Shown piece by piece: positions 16,023 through 26,778 of a stretch of 32,768 bases of DNA. The position numbers were made by a program, and so were the translations under genes. The first letter of the stretch is position 1. Each line of letters begins with the position of its first letter. The notes below the pieces were generated by a model. It saw only the letters and a program-made list of their open reading frames with translations, was not told the origin of the DNA and did no database searches. Source of the stretch: an uncultured Clostridia bacterium (lineage in GTDB: Bacteria > Bacillota > Clostridia > Christensenellales > Aristaeellaceae); NCBI GenBank assembly GCA_946407745.1, contig CAMJPQ010000038.1, forward strand, positions 1-32,768, given 5' to 3'.

Positions 16023-16706
16023 TCAGGCCTTGTGAGTACGGCGCAGCTTCATCAGCGCGGTCAGCAGCAGGGCCAGCGTTCCTCCGCCCCATACCGCCCC
16101 AATGAGGGCGGCGTAGCGGATAAACAGCGCGGTGGGCATCAGGCGCACCAGCAAATCTGTCTGCGGATTCAAAAGCCACAGGTCGTTGGTGAAAGCCACC
16201 CTGTGGAAGGTGACGAACAGCCCGTGGAAGTTCACAAGTCCCCATAAAAGCAGCAGCAGCGCCAGCAGCAAAAAGCCAGCGCTGCCCCAGGCCACACCCT
16301 TCCACACAGGCCGCCTGTGCCCTGAGCGGGCAGCGAATAGAAACAGCGCGGCGCTCACTACGAGGCTCACAGTCAGTACCTGCCTGTCCAGGGCAAAAAG
16401 CGCCCTGCAGTCCGCCATGTGCGCCTGCTCATAGTTGTGGAAAAGTGGCACCGCGTCGCCCGCGGCGCTGGTCAGGGTGTATTGGAACTCAGGCACGCCG
16501 CCCCGCAGGTAGCCGGTCAGCATGCGGCACAGCGGCGCGTAGGCGTCCTCCGGCAGGGTGGTGTACGCGCCGGGCGCGCAGGCGAGCATCCAGCGCGTCA
16601 TCAGCGGCGCGCCGGTACCGCACAGCCACAGGCAGCCGGACAGAAGCGCCAGGGACAGGGCGAGGGCCAGCGCGGCCCCCGCCGCGGTACAGGCTTTTTG
16701 CTTCAT
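16023..16706 (-). CDS. DUF1461 (TIGR01906-type) integral membrane protein
   Basis: A 227-residue membrane protein. One hydrophobic helix lies at the N terminus (about residues 8-30), and three more lie at about 108-127, 135-160 and 195-220. Between the first two is an outside loop with LFHNYEQAHMADCRALF. The pattern FHRVAFTNDLWLLNPQTDLLVRLMP after the third helix is the family signature of DUF1461. No biochemical role is established for the family. The start follows the prfB stop by only three bases and has no clear ribosome binding site, so translation is probably coupled to prfB. addA starts 18 bases after its stop. Confidence 0.88.
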   Translation of the reverse strand: MKQKACTAAGAALALALSLALLSGCLWLCGTGAPLMTRWMLACAPGAYTTLPEDAYAPLCRMLTGYLRGGVPEFQYTLTSAAGDAVPLFHNYEQAHMADCRALFALDRQVLTVSLVVSAALFLFAARSGHRRPVWKGVAWGSAGFLLLALLLLLWGLVNFHGLFVTFHRVAFTNDLWLLNPQTDLLVRLMPTALFIRYAALIGAVWGGGTLALLLTALMKLRRTHKA

Positions 16707-16709
16707 TGC

Positions 16710-17816
16710 TTACTGCATTTTGAGATAGGCGGTCACAAAGCCTTCCAGCTTGCCGTCCATCACACTGCTGATGTTGCCCTCTTCATAGTCGGTACGCAGG
16801 TCCTTGACCATGGTGTAGGGCTGGAACACGTAGGAGCGGATCTGGCTGCCCCACTCGATCTTCTTCATCTCGCCCTTGATGTCGGCCATCTGCTGTTCCT
16901 TTTCGCGCTCGCGCAGTTCCAGCAGGCGGGCCTTGAGCATCTTGATACAGGTGGCGCGGTTCTGCACCTGGTCGCGCTCGGTCTGGCAGGACACCACGAT
17001 GGTCACATCGTCCTTGACATAAGTCATGCGCACGGCGGAGGAGGTCTTGTTCACGTTCTGGCCGCCCGCGCCGGAGGAGTGGTAGGTATCCACACGCACA
17101 TACTTCATGTCAATTTCGATATCGCCGTCGTCCTCCTCCAGCATGGGCGCCACGTCCAGCGAGGCGAAGGAGGTGTGCCGGCGCGCGTTGGAATCGAAGG
17201 GGGAAATGCGCACCAGCCGGTGCACACCCTTTTCCCCGCGCAGGTAGCCGTAGGCGTGGTCGCCCTCTACCTCAAAGGTCACGGATTTTAAGCCGGCCTC
17301 GTCGCCGTCCAGCATGTCCAGCAGCTTCACCGTGAAGCCCATGCGGTCGCAGTAACGGGTGTACATGCGGTAGAGCATCTGCGTCCAGTCCTGCGCCTCG
17401 GTGCCGCCCGCGCCGGCGTGTAGGCTCAAAACGGCGTTGCAGTCGTCATAGTCGCCGCGCATCAGGGTTTCCAGCTCCAGCGCGTCCGCCTGCTCCTTCA
17501 GCGCGGCGATCTCCGTGCCGACCTCCTGCGCGGTTTCCTCGTCGTTCTCCTCGCGCGCCAGGTCCATCATCACCTCGATGTCATCAGCGGTGGAGAGCAG
17601 CTTTTCGTAATGGTTCAGCCGGTTGCGCAGGCCGCCCACCTTCTGGTTGATGTGGTTGGCATGGTCCACGTCATTCCAGAATTCGGGCTGGTTCATCTCC
17701 TCGGTCAACTCGGCAATCTGCTCCCGCATGTGGTCCACATGCAGGGCCTCTCCGGCGGCCAGCACACTCTTGCGTATGGCGGCCAGGTCAGAGGTATACT
17801 GTTCAAAATCTATCAT
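16710..17816 (-). CDS. prfB: Peptide chain release factor 2
   Basis: RF2 reads UAA and UGA stop codons and triggers peptide release on the ribosome. The 368-residue protein has the codon-reading SPF tripeptide at 205-207 and the catalytic GGQ loop at 251-253 (SSGAGGQNVNKT). It is coded by one uninterrupted frame from an ATG with AAGGAG seven bases upstream. Most bacterial prfB genes need a +1 frameshift at an internal UGA near codon 25; here the equivalent region (GEALHVDHMRE) reads through with no stop, so that autoregulation is missing. The gene lies 67 bases after secA, an arrangement common in Bacillota, and is followed by DUF1461. Confidence 0.96.
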   Translation of the reverse strand: MIDFEQYTSDLAAIRKSVLAAGEALHVDHMREQIAELTEEMNQPEFWNDVDHANHINQKVGGLRNRLNHYEKLLSTADDIEVMMDLAREENDEETAQEVGTEIAALKEQADALELETLMRGDYDDCNAVLSLHAGAGGTEAQDWTQMLYRMYTRYCDRMGFTVKLLDMLDGDEAGLKSVTFEVEGDHAYGYLRGEKGVHRLVRISPFDSNARRHTSFASLDVAPMLEEDDGDIEIDMKYVRVDTYHSSGAGGQNVNKTSSAVRMTYVKDDVTIVVSCQTERDQVQNRATCIKMLKARLLELREREKEQQMADIKGEMKKIEWGSQIRSYVFQPYTMVKDLRTDYEEGNISSVMDGKLEGFVTAYLKMQ

Positions 17817-17883
17817 GGCGGTACTCCTTTGCCTCTGTGGTCACTATCTTTGGGAAGGGGAAAGAGGGAAACGGGCCGGGCGG

Positions 17884-20691
<2,808 letters not shown>

Positions 20692-20738
20692 ATCTGTATC
20701 TCCTCATGCGCCACAGTACCTATAATAGCGCATTTTGA

Positions 20739-20767
20739 AGTATATCATGAAACAGCCTGCGGTGCAA
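20739..20767 (-). promoter_or_regulatory. Promoter of secA
   Basis: On the minus strand, TTGCAC (20767-20762), a 17-base spacer and TATACT (20744-20739), with TGA before the -10 box. It is about 48 bases before the secA start. Confidence 0.7.
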
Positions 20768-20901
20768 GCCTGCGCCGCACGGCACGGCGGGTGACGGGCG
20801 GGGCCGCCGCACTCCCGTCAGCACTGGCGGACCGCTGCTGCAAAAACGTATTCGGGTAAGCGCGCTGAGCAAACAGGCCGGGCGATATGCCAAAAGGGCC
20901 A
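20768..20901. other. Middle of the 311-base secA/MATE intergenic region
   Basis: This is the only gene-free stretch longer than 300 bases (20692-21002 overall). Its ends hold the two divergent promoters. The middle is GC-rich and shows one inverted repeat, TGACGGG (20792-20798) with CCCGTCA (20814-20820), which could be an operator or part of a hairpin. I see no small ORF with a binding site and no known RNA. Confidence 0.4.
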
Positions 20902-20930
20902 TTGCATCGCCAAATGGAATCTGTTACAAT
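20902..20930 (+). promoter_or_regulatory. Promoter of the MATE transporter gene
   Basis: TTGCAT (20902-20907), a 17-base spacer and TACAAT (20925-20930), preceded by TGT as an extended -10. It is divergent from the secA promoter. Confidence 0.72.
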
Positions 20931-21002
20931 TGGGCGTGCTTTCTGAGCGGTCACGCTGCATCGCAGCTGAAAGAAGGGGTTATCACGCGCCGCAGCAACC
21001 AG

Positions 21003-22340
21003 GTGGAAAACATTCTGCACGGCAGTTTATGGACAGCACTTTGGATGCTGACCCTGCCGGTCATCGCGAACAGCTTTTTGCATACCCTGTACAACCTGAC
21101 CGACACCTACTGGCTGGGGCGGCTGGGCACCGAGGCGCTGGCAGCCATCAACCTGGTCACACCGGTGCAGAACATTGTCATCAACTTCGGCGGAGGGCTG
21201 ACCACCGCCGCGTCTGTGCTCATGGCCCAGTATGTTGGCGCGAACCGGAGAAAGGACGCGGCGGCGCTGCTCAGCCAGGTGTTCACCTGCGCCATCGGCT
21301 TTGCCCTGGTCTGCGCGGGGCTGATCTCGGCCCTCACACCGGCGCTGGTGTCCTGGCTCGGCGCGGACGGCGAGGTGGCGCGGCAGGCGGTGTCCTACCT
21401 CCGCGTCGTCATACTCGATATGCCCTTCCTGTTTACGGTGAATCTCTTCCAGGCGCTGCGCCAGTCGCAGGGCGACACGCTGCGCCCCATGCTGGTGAAT
21501 GTGTTCGGCATCCTGGTGAACCTGGCACTGGACCCGCTGCTGATGGTCGTGTTCCGCCTCGGTGCTTTCGGGGCGGGCCTCGCCACCGTGCTGGCCAAGG
21601 CAGTGCCCGCCGCCATTGCCTTCTGGCTGATGATCAAGCCGGATTCAGACATCCGGCTGCGGCGGGACATGATGCGCCCCACCGCGCCGAATGTGCGGCA
21701 GATCCTGCGCATCGGCCTGCCCACCTCGCTGGGCGGCAGTGCCATGCAGTTCGGCTTCCTGCTGATGAGCCGCTCGGTGTTCGCTTACGGCTCCAGCGCC
21801 ATGGCGGCCTATGGCATCGGCAACAAAATCAACGGTCTCATCAGCCTGCCGTCCAACGGCATCGGCTCCGCCACAGCCATCATTGTGGGGCAGAATATGG
21901 GTGCAGGTCAGCCCCGGCGGGCGGAAAAGGGATATCTGATGGCCATGGCCAGCGCCGTCGCCTTCCTGCTGGTGGGCGGCATCATCCTCTCCCGCCCTGC
22001 GGTGAGCGAGGCGATGGTGCGCGTTTTCTCCAATGAAGAGGATGTGGTCGCCATGGCGGCGGACTTCCTCTCCCTGATGGCCTTCTGGTGCTTCACCAAC
22101 GGCGTATATAACTGCACAACAGGCCTGTTCCACGGCACGGGCCACACCGAAATCACCATGCTTTCAGACGCCTCGCGGCTGTGGGTTTACCGCTTCGCCA
22201 CACTGTATGTCTGCGCGGAGCTGCTGCACCTTGGGGTGCGCAGCGTATGGCTGAGCGTGGTGGTCAGCAACGGCATTGCCGCGGCGGTGCTGCTGGTGCT
22301 CTACCTGTGCGGGCTGTGGAAGAAAAACCGCGTGAAATAA
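21003..22340 (+). CDS. MATE family efflux transporter
   Basis: A membrane protein of about 445 residues with roughly twelve helices in two homologous halves. It has the family's first-helix pattern (LPVIANSFLHTLYNLTDTYW) and LGTEALAAINLVTPVQN. MATE proteins export cationic drugs, flavins or other small molecules using a sodium or proton gradient; the substrate here is unknown. The start is uncertain. GTG 21003 is the first conventional start codon but has no ribosome binding site. A GAAGGGG site at 20973-20979 points to a start near 20982-20985, where the in-frame codons are ATC and ACG, giving a plausible TRRSNQVEN N terminus. The gene has its own promoter, and two metallohydrolase genes follow in the same direction. 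Confidence 0.9.
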   Translation: MENILHGSLWTALWMLTLPVIANSFLHTLYNLTDTYWLGRLGTEALAAINLVTPVQNIVINFGGGLTTAASVLMAQYVGANRRKDAAALLSQVFTCAIGFALVCAGLISALTPALVSWLGADGEVARQAVSYLRVVILDMPFLFTVNLFQALRQSQGDTLRPMLVNVFGILVNLALDPLLMVVFRLGAFGAGLATVLAKAVPAAIAFWLMIKPDSDIRLRRDMMRPTAPNVRQILRIGLPTSLGGSAMQFGFLLMSRSVFAYGSSAMAAYGIGNKINGLISLPSNGIGSATAIIVGQNMGAGQPRRAEKGYLMAMASAVAFLLVGGIILSRPAVSEAMVRVFSNEEDVVAMAADFLSLMAFWCFTNGVYNCTTGLFHGTGHTEITMLSDASRLWVYRFATLYVCAELLHLGVRSVWLSVVVSNGIAAAVLLVLYLCGLWKKNRVK

Positions 22341-22379
22341 CGAACCGCGGCGCTGTACGCGAAAGGAACACGGATTTCA

Positions 22380-22868
22380 ATGGATGAATACGCGCATGTA
22401 TGCCTCCGCTGGAAGCGCGGGACAGAGCACCTTCGCCTCACGGCGGACCGCCGGGGAAGGCAGACGCTGCTCATTCCGCCCGGCGTGACCGGCGAGGAGG
22501 CGCGGGACTTCCTGCGCGGGTGGCAGGCACGCGGCAGCGCTTCGCCCTGCGGCGCAGCGCTGCAGGCGCTGTGCGAGCGGCAGGGCGCGGTGTTGTTCAC
22601 AGGCGCCGGCAAATGGGGCGTGTGCTGCACCGCCAGCGGCGAGATTGGGCTGAACACGGCGCTGAGCGGGTTCCCGCTGGAGTGTGCGCGCACCATCCTC
22701 GCCCATGAACGCTGCCACCTGCGCGAGGCGGCGCATGATCCCGCCTTCTTTTCCCTGCTGCGGCAGGAAAAGCCGGACTGGGCCTACTGGGAGGGCGTGC
22801 TGAGGGGCGGATGGCAGCTGCGGAAAGGAAAAAGGGCATGGACTACCACGGTTACCCCGTCGAAGTGA
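22380..22868 (+). CDS. Short, divergent YgjP-like metallohydrolase
   Basis: A 162-residue protein related to the next gene. The shared part is the C-terminal metal site: AHERCHLREAAHDPAFFSLL has an HExxH motif (HERCH) and aligns with VHELCHLHHPDHSPAFHAEL downstream. Upstream, KWGVCCTASGEIGLN matches the SRWGSCATKTGVITLA segment of the full-length protein. About 60 residues between the N-terminal part and this block are missing relative to its neighbour, so it is a compact family member rather than an obvious pseudogene: the frame is intact and the zinc ligands are kept. An AAAGGAA site lies 11 bases before the ATG. It overlaps the next gene by 31 bases. Substrate unknown. Confidence 0.65.
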   Translation: MDEYAHVCLRWKRGTEHLRLTADRRGRQTLLIPPGVTGEEARDFLRGWQARGSASPCGAALQALCERQGAVLFTGAGKWGVCCTASGEIGLNTALSGFPLECARTILAHERCHLREAAHDPAFFSLLRQEKPDWAYWEGVLRGGWQLRKGKRAWTTTVTPSK

Positions 22869-23461
22869 CACTGCGCGGCAACGCGAGGAGGATGAAGCTG
22901 TCCGCGCGGCGCGGAGACACTTGTTTCCGCCTGACGGTGCCGCGCTGGGCGAAGCAGGAGGAGGTGACAGCCTTCCTGCGGGAAAACGAGCGGTTTATGC
23001 AGGCGCACGCGGCAGAGCTGACGCTCTGGGCACCGGAATACGCCGCCGGCGAGCGGCACCTGCTGCTGGGCGAATGGGTCACCCTGGGAGAGGGCGGTGT
23101 CCCCACGGGGATCACTTTTATCAGGCTGCGGCAGGCCAGCCTGGAAAAGCTGATCCGTGAGCTGCTGCCCGGATGGATGGCGCGCATGAATGTGTCGCCC
23201 GCCAGAATCACCTTCCGCAGAATGAGAAGCCGCTGGGGATCCTGCGCCACAAAGACGGGCGTCATTACCCTGGCAGTCAACCTGGGGCTGCTGCCGCCCC
23301 GCCTGGTGGAATATGTGCTGGTGCACGAGCTGTGCCACCTTCACCATCCGGACCACTCGCCGGCATTTCACGCGGAGCTGGAACGCCACCTGCCGGACGC
23401 GGCGCAGCGGGAGAAGGAACTGAAGCAGATGGACATTGCGCCCAAACCCAAAACACGGTGA
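22838..23461 (+). CDS. YgjP-like (DUF45) M48-type metal-dependent hydrolase
   Basis: A 207-residue protein of the YgjP/DUF45 family, related to zinc metallopeptidases of the SprT/WLM type. The core signature is present: SRWGSCATKTGVITLAVN followed by HELCHLHHPDHSPAFH, giving an HExxH zinc site with a further His downstream. No signal peptide or membrane segment is seen, so it should be cytoplasmic. The ATG at 22838 is preferred over 22811 because an A/G-rich AAAGGAAAAAGGG site precedes it and MDYHGYPVEV matches the family's start. It overlaps the short paralogue by 31 bases, which suggests translational coupling. The physiological substrate of the family is not established. Confidence 0.88.
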   Translation: MDYHGYPVEVTLRGNARRMKLSARRGDTCFRLTVPRWAKQEEVTAFLRENERFMQAHAAELTLWAPEYAAGERHLLLGEWVTLGEGGVPTGITFIRLRQASLEKLIRELLPGWMARMNVSPARITFRRMRSRWGSCATKTGVITLAVNLGLLPPRLVEYVLVHELCHLHHPDHSPAFHAELERHLPDAAQREKELKQMDIAPKPKTR

Positions 23462-23488
23462 GGCTTTCGGCCCCACCGCTGTTTTTTT
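23453..23488. terminator. Terminator between the YgjP-like gene and yigZ
   Basis: ACACGGTGAGGC pairs across a TTTCG loop with GCCCCACCGCTGT (one bulge), followed by seven T to 23488. The minus strand also ends in a T-rich tract. It lies between two convergent genes, so it probably serves both. Confidence 0.75.
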
Positions 23489-23493
23489 GTCTG

Positions 23494-24138
23494 CTATTCT
23501 TCTGCCTCGTCCCAGGCCATGGATTCCTCGCCCTCCAGCAGCATTTCCGCCTGGGCGTCGGTGGCCTGGGTCAGGGTCTCCAGCGCGGCGCGCTCATCGG
23601 AAGAGCGCACCAGCAGGGTGAAGCTCACCGCCGTGGTGAAGGCCACATCTGTGACCTGCACGGGCATGGGCTGGAGCCGATGCCGCACCTTGTCCCACAG
23701 GGCGTAAGGCACCTCGCACAGGTAGCGCAGGGTGGGCTCCATCAGCACCGGGCGCGCTGCCCTGAGCGCCAGCGCGCAGCTCTGCGTATACGCGCGGACC
23801 AGGCCGCCCGCGCCCAGCAGCACGCCGCCGAAATAACGCGTCACCACCACGCAGCAGTTGCAGATGCCCTGCTTTTTGATGGTTTCCATCATGGGCAGGC
23901 CGGCAGTGCCGCCCGGCTCGCCGTCGTCGGAGTAGCGCATCACGCCCATGTTGCTGCCGATGGTATAGGCATAGCAGTTGTGGGTGGCGTCCCGGTACTG
24001 CTGCCGCTTCTGCTGCAGAAAGCGCAGCGCTTCCTCCTCGGTGGCACAGGGCGCGGCCTGGCCCAGGAAGCGGCTTTTATTGATCACCAGCTCCTCACAC
24101 GAGCACTGGGCAATGGTCCGGTAGCTGTCCTGGCTCAC
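23494..24138 (-). CDS. yigZ: YigZ/IMPACT family protein
   Basis: A 214-residue protein of the YigZ/YvyE (UPF0029) family. The N-terminal IMPACT domain shows the signature MRYSDDGEPGGTAGLPM followed by VVVTRYFGGVLLGAGGLVRAY. The C-terminal half fits DUF1949, a ferredoxin-like fold. The eukaryotic relative IMPACT inhibits the kinase GCN2; bacterial members are thought to bind RNA or ribosomes, but no reaction is established. The ATG overlaps the stop of the aminotransferase gene by four bases (ATGA), so translation is probably coupled. It is the last gene of the DUF4097-to-yigZ run. Confidence 0.93.
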   Translation of the reverse strand: MSQDSYRTIAQCSCEELVINKSRFLGQAAPCATEEEALRFLQQKRQQYRDATHNCYAYTIGSNMGVMRYSDDGEPGGTAGLPMMETIKKQGICNCCVVVTRYFGGVLLGAGGLVRAYTQSCALALRAARPVLMEPTLRYLCEVPYALWDKVRHRLQPMPVQVTDVAFTTAVSFTLLVRSSDERAALETLTQATDAQAEMLLEGEESMAWDEAEE

Positions 24139-25316
24139 AGGCTGGCCTCAATCACCTGGCGCAGGGCAGCCATACCGGTGTGAATCTGCTCCAGGGTGGA
24201 GTTGGAGAAGTTCAGGCGCAGCGTGTTCTCATGCCCGCCATTGGCGTAGAAATGAGTGCCCGGCACAAAGGCCACATGCCGCTCAATGGCCTTCTCCAGC
24301 AGCTGCTTTGCGTCCAGTCCCTCCGGCAGGGTGACCCAGATGAACAGTCCGCCATCCGGCCTGGTATAGCTGGTGCCGGCGGGGAAGGAGGCCAGCTCTT
24401 CCAGCATGGCATCGCGCTGCAGGCGGTAGTCGCCGCAGATGCGGCGGATGTGCTCCGGCAGCAGGCCCTGGCGAAGGAACTGGTCCACAATGGCCTGGTT
24501 CAGGTTGGCGGTGTGCACATCGGTGGACTGCTTGCCCAGCGTGCACTTGCGCACAATGGCAGCGTCGCCGGCAATATAGCCTACGCGCAGGCCGGGAGAG
24601 ATGATCTTGGAGAAGGAGCCGAGGAAGGCCACCCAGCCCTCCTTGTCAAAGCTCTTGATGGACGGCGCGGGCGTGCCGGAATACCGCAGGTCGCGGTAGG
24701 GGTCGTCCTCTGCCACCACCACGCCATATTTCGCGGCCAGCTCCGCGATGGGGCGGCGGCGTTCGGCGGCCAGCGTTTTGCCTGTGGGGTTCTGGAAGGT
24801 GGGGATGACGTACAGCAGCTTCGGGTGATGCTTGGCCATCGCCTCCTCCAGCTTGTCCAGCAGCAGCCCGTTCTCATCACTCTCCACGGGCACCAGGTTG
24901 GCCTGATAGAACTTCATGCACTGCAGGTTGCCCAGGAAGGACGGGTTTTCCACCAGCACGGTGTCGCCGGGGTCGATCAGCGCCTTGCACAGCAGGTCCA
25001 TGGCCTGCGTGGAGCCGGTGACCGGCAGCACAGCCGGCAGCGGGCAGCCGACGGCTGCCTCGGCGTACTGCTTCAGGCTTTCCACAAACGGGGCGTAGCC
25101 CTCGGTAGCGCCGTACTGCAGCAGCACCTTGCCCTTGTCGCGCAGCACCTGCGCGGCCAGCTCCGCCACCTTTTCGTCCGGCAGGGCGGCAGGAGAGGGA
25201 TTGCCGCCGGCGAAGGAAATCATGTTCGGCTGGGCGATCAGCTTGAATATTTCGCGGATGGCGCTGCCGGTGATGCCGTCAAAGCGGTGTGCGAACTGGA
25301 TTTCACTGATGTTCAT
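24135..25316 (-). CDS. PLP-dependent aminotransferase, fold type I (LysN/2-aminoadipate type)
   Basis: A 393-residue pyridoxal-phosphate enzyme. The Schiff-base lysine is K237 in LGSFSKIISPGLRVG. Other cofactor contacts are visible: N177 in FQNPTG, the Asp in VAEDDPY (204-205), Y68 in LQYGATEG, and the substrate-binding Arg in TLRLNFSN. The N terminus ISFAGGNPSPAALP is typical of the subgroup that includes 2-aminoadipate and broad-range aromatic or branched-chain aminotransferases, and the catalytic domain of MocR regulators; no DNA-binding domain is attached here. The donor and acceptor cannot be inferred from this sequence. It starts nine bases after the coiled-coil gene and overlaps yigZ. 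Confidence 0.9.
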   Translation of the reverse strand: MNISEIQFAHRFDGITGSAIREIFKLIAQPNMISFAGGNPSPAALPDEKVAELAAQVLRDKGKVLLQYGATEGYAPFVESLKQYAEAAVGCPLPAVLPVTGSTQAMDLLCKALIDPGDTVLVENPSFLGNLQCMKFYQANLVPVESDENGLLLDKLEEAMAKHHPKLLYVIPTFQNPTGKTLAAERRRPIAELAAKYGVVVAEDDPYRDLRYSGTPAPSIKSFDKEGWVAFLGSFSKIISPGLRVGYIAGDAAIVRKCTLGKQSTDVHTANLNQAIVDQFLRQGLLPEHIRRICGDYRLQRDAMLEELASFPAGTSYTRPDGGLFIWVTLPEGLDAKQLLEKAIERHVAFVPGTHFYANGGHENTLRLNFSNSTLEQIHTGMAALRQVIEASL

Positions 25317-25325
25317 AGGCTTGCC

Positions 25326-26669
25326 TCACTCCTCTTCCTCAGGCTTGGGGGCTTCCTCCGCGGCAGGCGCCGGGGCGGACGACAGGTTCTGCGGCAGGCG
25401 CGGCAGCTCTACCTGGCCGATCAGCCCAATGGACTGGTCGATGGAGCGCTCCAGCTTGTTGAAATGCTCAGCCATCTCCATCTTGAACTGCAGCGCGTCG
25501 TAATAGGTGGCGCGGGTGGCAGACATCACGCGGTCGCGGGCCTCCTGCGCGTGGGAGAGCATGCCCTCGGACTGGGCGATGGCATCGTCCAGTATCTTGC
25601 GGGCCTTGGTCTGCGCCTCACCGACCGGGTCGGCGGCGAGAAGAGCCTCGTACTCCTCCATGTGGCGCTTCTGCTGGGCCAGCAGGTTGTTCAGGTGCAG
25701 CAGGCGCTTTTCGCGGTGGTCAATCTCTTCCTGCAGGTTTTCCAGCTGCTCCGCCTGCTCTGTCTTTTCCTCCTCCAGCCGGTCGGCGCGCGCGTTGGCG
25801 GCGTTCAGGGCCTCCTGCAGCTCGCGGATGGTCTGCTCGCGATCGTTCATTTCCGCACGCGCGGCGGCGGCAGCCTCATCCGCCTCCCGGTGGCAGGCCG
25901 CGAGCTGCTCCAGCGCGGAATGGCAGGCGTCCTCTGCCTGTTCCTTTTCCAGGCGAAGTGCGCCAAGCGCCTGATCCCTGGCCTCGGCCAGCGCGCTCAG
26001 GCTGTCGTCCTTCTCGCGGACGGTCCGGTCCAGATCCTCCCGGAGGGAAACAAGCTGTCCGTTCAGCCCCTGCGCGGCCTCTGTCTGCTCGCTCAGGCGG
26101 CTGCGCGTGCCCGCCAGGTCAGCCAGCGCGGTGTTCAGCGAGGCTTCCATCTCCGTCAGCTGCGTGCGGGCAGCCTCAAGGGTCGCGTCCTTTTCAGCCA
26201 GCTCCCGGTGGAGGGTATCCATGGTCTCACTGCCTTTCGCCAGCGCCTGCTGCGTGCGGCGCACCTCTTCCTCGGCCTTCTGCCTGCCTTCATTGGCCTT
26301 TGTGAGGCGGCCGGTCAGGCTGGTGTTTTCCTCTGTGAGGCGGGCCACGCTGTCCTGCGCGCCGGCCAGCTCTTCCTTCAGGGTACCCAGGCTGCCGCGG
26401 GCGCTGCTCAGCTCATCCGAGAGCTGCTCAAGCTGCGCTGCTTTGGCGGCTATGGCCTCTTCCCGCTCGGCGAGCAGCTCGTCCTGCTCCCTGGCGCGGG
26501 TGGCGGCGCTGGCGCTGCGGCTTGTCAGGCTGCGCTCGGTATCGCGAAGGTTTTCATTCTCTGCCTTGATTCTGTCCAGCTCGCGCTGCATGGACAGCAG
26601 GCGGCTGTCCACTGCGGACTTGCTGTAGCCGAAAAGCGCGGTAGACAGCTTCGCGGTCTCATTTGCCAT
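25326..26669 (-). CDS. Long coiled-coil protein with DivIVA-like N terminus
   Basis: A 447-residue protein. The first 45 residues (LFGYSKSAVDSRLLSMQREL, then IKAENENLRD) resemble the DivIVA/GpsB lipid-binding N-terminal segment followed by its coiled coil. From about residue 45 to 330 the protein is almost continuous coiled coil, rich in Glu, Ala, Leu and Arg. A second helical segment (about 335-400) leads to an Ala/Pro/Glu tail. DivIVA proteins gather at curved membrane and guide division, growth or chromosome placement; a similar structural role is inferred, not shown. Rev-ATG 26669 has AAGGAGG eight bases upstream. It sits between the small ORF after recR and the aminotransferase. Family certainty is limited because coiled coils align poorly. 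Confidence 0.75.
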   Translation of the reverse strand: MANETAKLSTALFGYSKSAVDSRLLSMQRELDRIKAENENLRDTERSLTSRSASAATRAREQDELLAEREEAIAAKAAQLEQLSDELSSARGSLGTLKEELAGAQDSVARLTEENTSLTGRLTKANEGRQKAEEEVRRTQQALAKGSETMDTLHRELAEKDATLEAARTQLTEMEASLNTALADLAGTRSRLSEQTEAAQGLNGQLVSLREDLDRTVREKDDSLSALAEARDQALGALRLEKEQAEDACHSALEQLAACHREADEAAAAARAEMNDREQTIRELQEALNAANARADRLEEEKTEQAEQLENLQEEIDHREKRLLHLNNLLAQQKRHMEEYEALLAADPVGEAQTKARKILDDAIAQSEGMLSHAQEARDRVMSATRATYYDALQFKMEMAEHFNKLERSIDQSIGLIGQVELPRLPQNLSSAPAPAAEEAPKPEEEE

Positions 26670-26686
26670 CGGGTATGCCTCCTTGT

Positions 26687-26776
26687 TCAGCGGTTTTTGA
26701 ATTGGCGGCCCTGGTTCAGGATAAAAAGCCCGCGCCGGCAGCCTGCAATGGAGGCGGCCGTGCGTGCTGTTTTCAT
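26687..26776 (-). CDS. Possible 29-residue small protein after recR
   Basis: A short frame, MKTARTAASIAGCRRGLFIL and nine further residues, starts two bases after the recR stop. GGGAG lies eight bases before its ATG, inside the end of recR. It is basic and has a short hydrophobic centre. In bacilli recR is followed by small genes (yaaL, bofA), but I see no similarity to them. It could be a real small protein, a remnant of such a gene, or chance; the binding site and coupling are the only support. Confidence 0.3.
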   Translation of the reverse strand: MKTARTAASIAGCRRGLFILNQGRQFKNR

Positions 26777-26778
26777 TA

